From the NCBI RefSeq assembly GCF_003014695.1, contig NZ_PYAS01000008.1, positions 186,001-250,000 of the forward strand: a stretch of DNA of 64,000 bases. The letters run 5' to 3'. Both the position numbers and the translations under genes were made by a program. The notes under the pieces are model-generated. The model was not told the DNA's origin. It saw nothing but the letters and a program-made list of their open reading frames with translations, and did no database searches. Below are positions 37,101 to 43,233 of this stretch, in pieces; position 1 is the first letter of the stretch; every line of letters begins with the position of its first letter. This DNA comes from Dyadobacter jiangsuensis. GTDB taxonomy: Bacteria > Bacteroidota > Bacteroidia > Cytophagales > Spirosomataceae.

Positions 37101-37703
37101 ACCCGAGCCTTTTACAATCACGCTGGCACCAGGTAACGGCTCGCCCGAAACGGCGTCGGCTACCACACCGGAGACAGTCAGCGCTACATTCGCGACCTTA
37201 CGTTCCGCCGCACCCTTAAACAGGGAGGCCAGGGTATTCACCGGCTGCGTCGATTGCAACTGACTGGTCGGCTGCTGCTCCAACGATGTTTTCCGCTCTG
37301 CATCGGGCCGGTCACCGGTCTTTTCGGTGGATTCGTCTTTAATATAGATCACATAGAAATTGTCGCGCAGCTTCTTGAAAGACAAATTATTAGGTTCCAG
37401 AATTTTACGCAGCGAGTGTTCCAGCGAGCCAGCCTTGCCGGATTCCTTCACGGTTTTACCGTTGACATAGCCCGAGTTGTACAGGAAGGATACATTGAAT
37501 TGTTTTTCCAGCTCACGAAGTTTCGATTCCAGGGTTACCGCCTGGCGGGGCCGGGCGTCGCCCCCGGAACTGACGGAGGCAAGCCGCGAAGGGGTCGCCT
37601 TCGACGGGGTCGCCTTCGACAGCGCAACGTCTTGCGCGTGCGCCGCAAACACGGCACAACAGCAAATGGCGATCAGGTTAAGAGTAGTGAACAGTCGTTT
37701 CAT
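34137..37703 (-). CDS. SusC/RagA TonB-linked receptor with N-terminal STN domain
   Basis: This 1188-residue outer-membrane transporter has a signal peptide, a short repetitive linker, an STN signalling domain (about 58-125; LEKQFNVSFLYNSGYVNGKTV), a carboxypeptidase-like domain (VSGVVADAVSGEPLPGASVIVKG), the plug (VVGYGTVSKKDVTGSVASI, VMQSSGSPGSAGIVRIRG) and a large barrel. The STN domain normally contacts the FecR anti-sigma protein, and fecR plus a sigma gene lie directly upstream on the same strand, so substrate binding should signal for transcription of this operon. SusD follows 10 bp downstream. Confidence 0.95.
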   Translation of the reverse strand: MKRLFTTLNLIAICCCAVFAAHAQDVALSKATPSKATPSRLASVSSGGDARPRQAVTLESKLRELEKQFNVSFLYNSGYVNGKTVKESGKAGSLEHSLRKILEPNNLSFKKLRDNFYVIYIKDESTEKTGDRPDAERKTSLEQQPTSQLQSTQPVNTLASLFKGAAERKVANVALTVSGVVADAVSGEPLPGASVIVKGSGTGTTTNGEGRYELPNVPENATLVFSFIGYLSAETPVENRSVIDMKLSTDSKSLSEVVVVGYGTVSKKDVTGSVASIGGDEIRNMPVRSATDALQGKAAGVMVMQSSGSPGSAGIVRIRGIGSINNSNEPLYIVDGLPQTGIGWLNPNDIETMDIHKDASAAAIYGSRASNGLVIITTKKGSKSESMSVSFDSYYGLQSPWKRPHMLNAEEFIDYKNRAAQAVGVTPPISPDMKTQALNFVRTNTGPNGTDWWKQIIHENAPVQSYNITVSGGSKKVDFASALGYMDQKGIVRGSDYRRISWRNNVNADINERVRLGSNIAVVYESRRNIDENNPYSGTIFSAMTADPITPVYRDNLRDVPSFYQTIMQGYDASNPFSRYAGILYSNKPNPVGQIERMRQSIWEGISMKGGANLEVKIFEPLKFRSNFGLDIHRGLSKGFTPQYYLNGYDYATYNTISNYSYWSNYFVWENTLAFDQVWGQHRLNVLAGTSAELTKGLEYGASKQGAVNNEEDMRIINAATINPGASGYTYSNALNSYFGRVSYSFGGKYVLTANVRRDGTSRFAKDYRWGTFPSVSAAWNFTNEEFFKDAGLKWLSEGKLRASYGQIGNQNIANGAYLSTYGNNSRYLFGDNKTWYMGAGRGSIGNPMLQWETSNQTDIGIDLAFLNNKLILTADYFKKAVDNMLLIVPLPTTLGYPNFPWSNAGKMVNKGWDFAIGYDDEVAGFQYGIKATLSTFSNKVTTLGGGEPIYSTAHLGETITKTEEGMPVGYYFGWQTDGIFQTQDEVNASAQKGLSTAGDIRFKNINGDQLINADDRTKIGNPWPDFIYGLTVNAAYKGFDISAFVQGSQGNDVMNILRYDTESGTGWYNAPKGFLEKAWNGPGSTNQYYKISQNAGLNTNVSQYFVEDGSYLRMKNVQLGYSLPEGLLQKAKIKQVRLYVGAQNLFTITKYSGLDPEMGSADPKLTGIDQGYFPQARTWMFGINAKF
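37591..37620 (-). repeat. Perfect 15-bp tandem duplication behind the SusC signal peptide
   Basis: Two identical 15-bp units (37591-37605 and 37606-37620) encode KATPS-KATPS in the linker between the SusC signal peptide and STN domain. Confidence 0.85.
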
Positions 37704-37983
37704 AGGCGAAAGCGCTTTAACAGGGTTTGTTTAAATGGCCAAATTCCGAACGCGTACCACATTATTTCGCGATTCTAAACATAGAGTACCGTTTCATTTG
37801 GCCTACCGCCATGCTGGGTCTAACTTTTTTTGAAAATTTTTTAAATGTCCGTTTCTAAGCAGTACAAAAGCATCATATTACTTCCATTTAAAATACATAC
37901 TTAGTAAATTTTAATAATTACTAAATTAAATTATTAACTAGAAAATCAAAAGCTATCCTTACCGGTGTATGTAAGTTCTGGGA
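37704..37983. promoter_or_regulatory. SusC upstream region, AT-rich, with an inverted repeat
   Basis: This 280-bp gap has no coding frame of note and is AT-rich in its distal half. It should hold the SusC promoter, possibly ECF-dependent given the upstream sigma/FecR pair; I cannot assign its boxes. A 9-bp inverted repeat TTAATAATT/AATTATTAA (37911-37919 and 37929-37937) is a candidate operator. Confidence 0.4.
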
Positions 37984-38955
37984 TTATCTTGATTTGGATT
38001 CGATCGTCAACAGGTCGCCGTCACGCGTGATGGTTACTGCTGATGCCTCGGCGAGGCCTTGAAGAAGGAGGTCTACATTATCCGTCGGAACGGAGCCGGA
38101 AATCTGGCGATCGAGCAGTTCGGGGCGGCTGGCTTCCGTTTCCAGGCCATAGGTATCCCGCAATATCCCGGCAACCTCCCGAAGTGAAGTGTTTTTGAAA
38201 ACCAGCTTGTGGTCTTTCCAGGCAGAGTAAAGGCCGGTTTCTACGCGTTCGCGCTGGTAGTCCGATGGCTTCTTGCGGAACTGCACCATCTCGCCCGGCC
38301 GTAGAACCAGCGTATCCTTTTCGGAGTCGCCCAGGTTACAACGGACCTTCCCTTCGTCGAGCACTATCCGCGTGCCGCTTTCGCGTTTGCTGACATTGAA
38401 CTGGGTACCGAGCACGTCGAGGCTGAAATCTGCTCCTGTGCGCACGCGAAACTTCCGGTGGTCTTTGGTATGAACGACATTGAAATACCCCTCGCCTTCC
38501 AGCAGTACCTCGCGCAAATCCGACCATTCGGCATCATACGAAAGCACCGAGTTGCCATTCAGGGTCACTTCGGAACCATCGGGCAGCGTCAGCACACGGG
38601 TTTCCCCAAAGGCGGTGCGTTCGGTAATGCGGCCGCTTTGCCGCTGAAACATATACAAGCCGATCCCCGCGACGATCAGGAACAATACTGCGGCCGCAAC
38701 TTTGCCCCAGGCAAACCAGCCGGGCTTACCAACCGGCAGTTCTTCCACCGACTCCTGCGACTCAATATTTGCCCTTTCTATCCGCGCGAAGATCTTGTTT
38801 TCCAACGCCGACAAGCCATCGGCAGACAGCCCATCCGTCAATGCCGGACGCGTTTCCGCGGAACGGTACCAGGCTTCCAGCTCATCGGCCTCCGCGGGCG
38901 AGTTTTGTCCGCTCTTGTCATTTTCCAGTAAATACAGCAAGCGATCTTTGTCCAT
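37984..38955 (-). CDS. FecR-family anti-sigma factor
   Basis: This protein of about 323 residues sits in the inner membrane and relays the STN signal from SusC to the sigma factor. I choose ATG 38955 (MDKDRLLYLLENDKSG) because the FecR N-terminal region begins there; the longer frame from 39069 overlaps the sigma gene. Visible parts: cytoplasmic N-terminal region, one membrane helix (GKVAAAVLFLIVAGIGLYMF), the periplasmic FecR domain (FGETRVLTLPDGSEVTLNGNS) and a C-terminal segment (LVFKNTSLREVAGILRDTYG) of the DUF4974/secretin-like type. Confidence 0.92.
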   Translation of the reverse strand: MDKDRLLYLLENDKSGQNSPAEADELEAWYRSAETRPALTDGLSADGLSALENKIFARIERANIESQESVEELPVGKPGWFAWGKVAAAVLFLIVAGIGLYMFQRQSGRITERTAFGETRVLTLPDGSEVTLNGNSVLSYDAEWSDLREVLLEGEGYFNVVHTKDHRKFRVRTGADFSLDVLGTQFNVSKRESGTRIVLDEGKVRCNLGDSEKDTLVLRPGEMVQFRKKPSDYQRERVETGLYSAWKDHKLVFKNTSLREVAGILRDTYGLETEASRPELLDRQISGSVPTDNVDLLLQGLAEASAVTITRDGDLLTIESKSR

Positions 38956-39032
38956 TCGTCGATATACTTCTCCGCTTTTGATATAGTAACATTCCGGCGC
39001 GGTTACCGCCACGACCGGCGCAGTTTTTTTTT

Positions 39033-39593
39033 CTATGGATACAAATCCCACATTTCCAGCACGATCCACGCCCAGGCAAACTCTTTCAGGTTTTCCCGCA
39101 GGATTTTCAGCGCACGACCCATCTGCTTTTCGACCGTATCCACCGGAATTTGCTCCCGCTCCGAAATCTCCTTATAGGTAAGATGCTCCTTTCTGCTGAG
39201 CATATACACTTTCCTCAATTTCTCCGGCAGGTTTTGGACACTACTTTCCAGCGCCCGTGCGAGCTCGTCGTAATGCAGGCGATCTTCAATGTAGTTACCC
39301 TCCTCGCCGGGCGTCTGCAGCAAATGTTCGAGATAAGCTTCCCTGATTTTGCGGGAACGGATCAGGTTATAAATGCTGTACCGCAATGCGCCAAACAGGT
39401 AAGCTTCCAGCGAAACCGATATCAGCAGCGTTTCGCGCTTGGCCCATAGGTCGACAAAAATTTCCTGGATAATCTCCTCACTTTCTTCGCGTAACAGGAT
39501 CCGCCGGTATGCAGCATCGAAAAGCCGGCGCCAGTATTTACGGTACAATGCGGCAAAAGCCTCACTGTCGCCCGTTTGCATGCGGGCGAGCAA
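39033..39593 (-). CDS. ECF (FecI-like) RNA polymerase sigma factor
   Basis: This protein of at least 186 residues has sigma region 2 (AFAALYRKYWRRLFDAAYRRI, EIIQEIFVDLWAKR) and region 4 (LPEKLRKVYMLSRKEHLTYKEISE). FecR follows 77 bp downstream on the same strand. Region 2 similarity seems to start before the ATG at 39593: in-frame codons upstream encode NSTDDILLAR, and no ATG or GTG exists before the in-frame stop. A TTG at 39605 is the nearest alternative, so a rare start or a lost ATG is possible. Confidence 0.9.
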   Translation of the reverse strand: MLARMQTGDSEAFAALYRKYWRRLFDAAYRRILLREESEEIIQEIFVDLWAKRETLLISVSLEAYLFGALRYSIYNLIRSRKIREAYLEHLLQTPGEEGNYIEDRLHYDELARALESSVQNLPEKLRKVYMLSRKEHLTYKEISEREQIPVDTVEKQMGRALKILRENLKEFAWAWIVLEMWDLYP

Positions 39594-39668
39594 AATATCG
39601 TCGGTGCTATTTGGGTTTTCGGAAGCGATGGTTGTCAGAAAGGGTTTGGAGCCCGCAAGTTCGCTGAT

Positions 39669-39688
39669 CCGTCGGTTAAAACCGACGG
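39669..39688. repeat. 20-bp palindrome between the divergent sigma and OmpH genes
   Basis: A 9-bp perfect inverted repeat, CCGTCGGTT with AACCGACGG, spaced by two A residues. It could be a hairpin or operator; I recall the same palindrome as a frequently dispersed unit in Cytophagales genomes, but only one copy is seen in this window. Confidence 0.6.
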
Positions 39689-39779
39689 TATCTTACGAGA
39701 ATTTTAACAATCTTTAAGACAACAGGATGCCTATGTAACCGTTAAATGAGTATTGTAAACCTCAAACAAACCTTTCGAA

Positions 39780-40373
39780 ATGAGAGCATTATCTGTACTT
39801 TTTCTGATGGTACTGTGCTGCACTGCGGCCAGTTTTGCACAAACTTCCGACCAGAAGATCGGCTACGTCGACCAGCAGCACATTCTTGAAAACATGCCCG
39901 AGTTCAAGAAGCTGAATGAAGAGATCGTTGTGAAGAGCGATCAGTACGACAAGATTCTGAAAGGGAAATACGAGGAATTCAAACTAAAATCGGACGCTTT
40001 CGACAAACTCGTCGCCAGCAAGGCCGATCAGGCCATTCTCCGTGACAAGGCCATCGAGCTCGAAAACCTGAAAAAGTCTTACGAAGATTTCCAGTCGAAC
40101 TCCATGGCGCAGCTGCGCGACTACTACGCAAAGAAATTCGAGCCTATCAAGCAAAAAGTCAATGAAGCAATCATCTTTGCCGGTCGCCAGAAGGGTTACG
40201 CATTCCTTCTCCGAATGGACCTCAACCCGGATGGCGGCGACCTCTGGCCCGTCGTCCTCTACGCCCGCGATTCTACTTCCAACCTGACATCCGACATCAT
40301 GAAGAATCTGGGCATCAACGCCGCCGCAGCATCGACACGGAAAATCGGGATTCCCCAGGTTTTGAAGCCGTAG
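39780..40373 (+). CDS. OmpH/Skp-family periplasmic chaperone
   Basis: This 197-residue exported protein has a signal peptide (MRALSVLFLMVLCCTAASFAQ). The OmpH core is visible as KIGYVDQQHILENMPEFKKLNEE, followed by a long charged coiled coil (ELENLKKSYEDFQSNSMAQ) and AIIFAGRQKGYAFLL. Skp-type chaperones hold outer-membrane proteins in the periplasm. It is the first plus-strand gene before the cbb3 cluster; there is a 118-bp gap to the ATPase gene, which carries its own candidate regulator site. Confidence 0.85.
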   Translation: MRALSVLFLMVLCCTAASFAQTSDQKIGYVDQQHILENMPEFKKLNEEIVVKSDQYDKILKGKYEEFKLKSDAFDKLVASKADQAILRDKAIELENLKKSYEDFQSNSMAQLRDYYAKKFEPIKQKVNEAIIFAGRQKGYAFLLRMDLNPDGGDLWPVVLYARDSTSNLTSDIMKNLGINAAAASTRKIGIPQVLKP

Positions 40374-40404
40374 ATACTTGTTGAGCTAACTCATTGGTAA
40401 ATTC

Positions 40405-40418
40405 CTGACCAAAGTCAG
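40405..40418 (+). promoter_or_regulatory. FNR/CRP-like box upstream of ccoI
   Basis: CTGAC-CAAA-GTCAG is a perfect 5+5 inverted repeat with four central bases. Its centre (40411.5) is 52.5 bp upstream of a CAATTTTG at 40464, a seven-of-eight match to the TAnnTTTG -7 element. The same spacing occurs before ccoS. Confidence 0.65.
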
Positions 40419-40491
40419 TTTTTCTCACTCCCTTCCGTCATCCGTTAGGCTGGTCGTATGCTCCAATTTTGGATAAGGTTTAATCCAGACC

Positions 40492-42966
40492 ATGACCATG
40501 AGCATATTGACGGCCCCGGAGGCCATTTCCGATACACGGCATGCCTGCTACCACTGCGGCGAGGATTGCCGCGATGAAGTCCTGCATGCAGACGACCACG
40601 ATTTTTGCTGCGACGGCTGTCTGACCGTTTACAGCGTTCTGAAAGAAAGTGATCTTTGTCAGTATTATGCGATCGAAGGCGCGCAAGGCATTTCGCCCGA
40701 CCCTGCATTTTACAAAGGCAAATACGACCACCTCGATCAGCCCGAAGTACACGACAAGATGATCGAGTTCACGGACGGGCGCCTGACCACCGTTTACTGG
40801 TACCTTCCGAAAATGCATTGCAGCTCTTGCATATGGCTGCTCGAACACCTCTACCGGCTCAACCCCGCGGTGCGGAGCTCGGTGGTGAATTTTCCCGAGA
40901 AAAAGGTCAGGATTACATTCGACACTCCCGCATTACGGCTAAGCGAACTGGCTGCGCTGCTCACGCGCATCGGCTATGAGCCTTACCTGAGCATGGATGA
41001 CCTCTCGGGTAAGAAAGCCGGTAAATGGAACCGTACCCGGCTCTACAAAATCGGCATTGCCGGTTTTGCATTCGGGAATATTATGATGCTGAGCTTCCCC
41101 GAATATTTTCATCTGGGGCAAAACACTTCGGACCAAAACCTGCGCACGCTTTTCGGCATTCTGAACCTGGCTTTGAGCTTGCCGGTGCTGTTTTACTGCG
41201 CGGCGGATTTTTACAAATCGGCCTGGTCGGCGTTGAAAGGGCGCTATCTGAACATCGATGCGCCGATCGCCCTTGCATTGAGCTGCGTTTTCCTGATCAG
41301 CATTTACCAGCTCGCCACGCAAACCGGGCCCGGATACCTGGATTCATTCGCGGGAGCCGTGTTCTTCATGCTGGTTGGACGCTATTTTCAGGACAAAACC
41401 TACGCAGGCGTTTCGTTCGACCGTGACTATAAATCCTACTTCCCGATCGCCATTTCCGTGTTGAATGACGGCATTGAAACCCGCAAACCCATTACCGACC
41501 TCCAAAAGGGCGACCATATGCTCGTCAGAAACGAGGAGCTGATCCCCGCCGACGCGGTGCTGCAAAGCCCGGTGGCGATGGTCGATTACAGCTTTGTTTC
41601 CGGTGAATCGCAGCCGGTCGAAAGGCGAAAAGGAGATACCATTTACGCCGGAGGCAAGCAGAAAGGTGCGGCCATCGAGTTGGAAGTATTGCGCGAAGTT
41701 TCACAAAGCTACCTGACGCAGCTTTGGAACAACGAAGCATTTACCCGCGAGAAGGACGATGCCAATAAATCGCTGGCGGCGCGCATTAACCGCTACTTTT
41801 CGCTGATCGTACTGGGCATTGCGGCAGTCACTTTTGCGTTCTGGTTTTTTGTCAACAAAAATCCGGAAACTGCGTTCCTTGCCTTCACGACCACGCTGCT
41901 GGTAGCTTGCCCTTGCGCATTGCTGCTTTCGTCGACTTTCACAAATGGTAACTTGCTGAGCGTTTTCAGCCGCAACCGCTTTTACCCCAAAAATGCACAC
42001 AGTATCGAACGGCTGGCGAAAACCGACGCGGTCGTTTTTGATAAAACAGGCACCATTACTCTCCCCGACGACGCGGAAATCGACTTTACCGGTGAGCCAT
42101 CGACGCGGGATGAACTGGTGATGATCAAAACCCTGGTGGGACAATCCTCTCACCCGCTGAGCAGGCTCATTTCGAAGCATTTGGCCGATATTCCCGCCAG
42201 CCGGCGTGTTCTGACAGGCTTTTCGGAAACGAGCGGCAAGGGAATGGCCGCGCAATGGGGTGCACGAATGGTGAAGGTCGGCTCTGCCGGCTGGGTGGGG
42301 GCTGTAAGCAATGAGGAAAGTACCGGGCAGTCGAGCCGGGTGTATGTGGCTATCGACGAGGTCGTAAAGGGTTATTTCACGATCCGCAGCAAGTACCGGC
42401 CCGAACTGCCCGAAACGCTTTCCGCATTGCGCCAGGCGGGTATCCGTACCTACCTCCTCTCCGGCGACCGTCCCACCGACCGCGATTGGCTCGCACCGCT
42501 TTTCGGGGAGGATGCGTTGCTGCTTTTCAACCAGAAACCCGAACAAAAACTGGACTTCGTGCGCGGACTGCAGCGCGAAGGCCGCCATGTGCTCATGGTG
42601 GGCGACGGGCTGAATGACGCCGGTGCGTTACGCCAGAGCGACGTGGGGCTGGCGGTTTCGGATGATATCAACAACTTCTCTCCTTCCTGCGACGCGATCG
42701 TGGAAGGCAACCAGCTCAGCTTGCTGCCCGGTTACATTGCCCTCGCCCGCAGCGGGCAGCGGATCATCCGCCAGAGCTTCGCTATTTCATTGATCTACAA
42801 TATAGTCGGGCTCTCCTTTGCGGTAACAGGTCACCTTTCGCCCGTCATCGCCGCCATACTGATGCCGGTCAGTTCCATTACGATTGTCGCGTTCACGACG
42901 CTTGCAAGCAATGCCGCGGCACGGCGATATCTCAAAAAACTGACCAATGTCATAAAAACGACGTAG
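40492..42966 (+). CDS. ccoI: Copper-transporting P-type ATPase for cbb3 oxidase assembly (CcoI)
   Basis: This 824-residue inner-membrane ATPase exports or delivers copper for cbb3 oxidase. Visible parts: an N-terminal metal-binding domain with CYHCGEDC and FCCDGC, an HMA domain with MHCSSC (about residue 108), eight membrane helices, the CPC signature in VACPCALLLS, the phosphorylation site FDKTGTITL, and MVGDGLNDAGALRQSD. The N-terminal zinc-ribbon-like domain is the usual mark of the CcoI branch. It opens the oxidase cluster, and its last codons contain the regulator site of the next promoter. Starts at either Met of MTM are possible. Confidence 0.93.
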   Translation: MTMSILTAPEAISDTRHACYHCGEDCRDEVLHADDHDFCCDGCLTVYSVLKESDLCQYYAIEGAQGISPDPAFYKGKYDHLDQPEVHDKMIEFTDGRLTTVYWYLPKMHCSSCIWLLEHLYRLNPAVRSSVVNFPEKKVRITFDTPALRLSELAALLTRIGYEPYLSMDDLSGKKAGKWNRTRLYKIGIAGFAFGNIMMLSFPEYFHLGQNTSDQNLRTLFGILNLALSLPVLFYCAADFYKSAWSALKGRYLNIDAPIALALSCVFLISIYQLATQTGPGYLDSFAGAVFFMLVGRYFQDKTYAGVSFDRDYKSYFPIAISVLNDGIETRKPITDLQKGDHMLVRNEELIPADAVLQSPVAMVDYSFVSGESQPVERRKGDTIYAGGKQKGAAIELEVLREVSQSYLTQLWNNEAFTREKDDANKSLAARINRYFSLIVLGIAAVTFAFWFFVNKNPETAFLAFTTTLLVACPCALLLSSTFTNGNLLSVFSRNRFYPKNAHSIERLAKTDAVVFDKTGTITLPDDAEIDFTGEPSTRDELVMIKTLVGQSSHPLSRLISKHLADIPASRRVLTGFSETSGKGMAAQWGARMVKVGSAGWVGAVSNEESTGQSSRVYVAIDEVVKGYFTIRSKYRPELPETLSALRQAGIRTYLLSGDRPTDRDWLAPLFGEDALLLFNQKPEQKLDFVRGLQREGRHVLMVGDGLNDAGALRQSDVGLAVSDDINNFSPSCDAIVEGNQLSLLPGYIALARSGQRIIRQSFAISLIYNIVGLSFAVTGHLSPVIAAILMPVSSITIVAFTTLASNAAARRYLKKLTNVIKTT
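42940..42953 (+). promoter_or_regulatory. FNR/CRP-like box upstream of ccoS, inside the ccoI end
   Basis: CTGAC-CAAT-GTCAT is a near-perfect inverted repeat. Its centre (42946.5) is 52.5 bp upstream of the TAGTTTTG at 42999, the same distance as before ccoI. It overlaps the last codons of ccoI. Confidence 0.65.
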
Positions 42967-42998
42967 GAAGCATCATCCTTTGCCGGCCGCGCCGCCGG

Positions 42999-43006
42999 TA
43001 GTTTTG
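42999..43006 (+). promoter_or_regulatory. -7 promoter element of the ccoS-ccoNO operon
   Basis: TAGTTTTG matches TAnnTTTG exactly, 32 bp upstream of the ccoS ATG. The identical octamer precedes hemN (49551) and the small gene at 53469. Confidence 0.6.
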
Positions 43007-43038
43007 ACCTATCAAAAAACACCTAACCAATCCTCATC

Positions 43039-43188
43039 ATGAGTGCATTGTATCTATTGATCATCGCCAGTTTGCTGGTGGCGCTGGGATTCCTGGGCGC
43101 ATTCATCTGGTCGGTGCGGAAGGGCCACTACGACGACGACTACACGCCTTCCGTACGCATCCTGCTCGACGATTCCGAAAAGCCATAA
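43039..43188 (+). CDS. ccoS: cbb3 oxidase maturation protein CcoS
   Basis: This 49-residue protein has one N-terminal membrane helix (MSALYLLIIASLLVALGF ...), then FIWSVRKGHYDDD, the typical CcoS motif with a membrane-adjacent acidic cluster. CcoS is needed for insertion of haem and copper into the cbb3 catalytic subunit. It lies between ccoI and the fused ccoNO gene, its usual place. Confidence 0.88.
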   Translation: MSALYLLIIASLLVALGFLGAFIWSVRKGHYDDDYTPSVRILLDDSEKP

Positions 43189-43233
43189 CCACCAGAACCT
43201 GAACTGATTTTTACCATTTATCACCACCAAGTT

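Noticed and set aside
39439-39717. 92-codon plus-strand frame overlapping the sigma gene and the palindrome
   Set aside because: It reads antisense through the sigma factor, and its tail derives from a repeat-like palindrome.
41701-42588. 295-codon minus-strand frame antisense to ccoI
   Set aside because: Shadow of the ATPase gene, whose DKTG and GDGLND motifs are unbroken.
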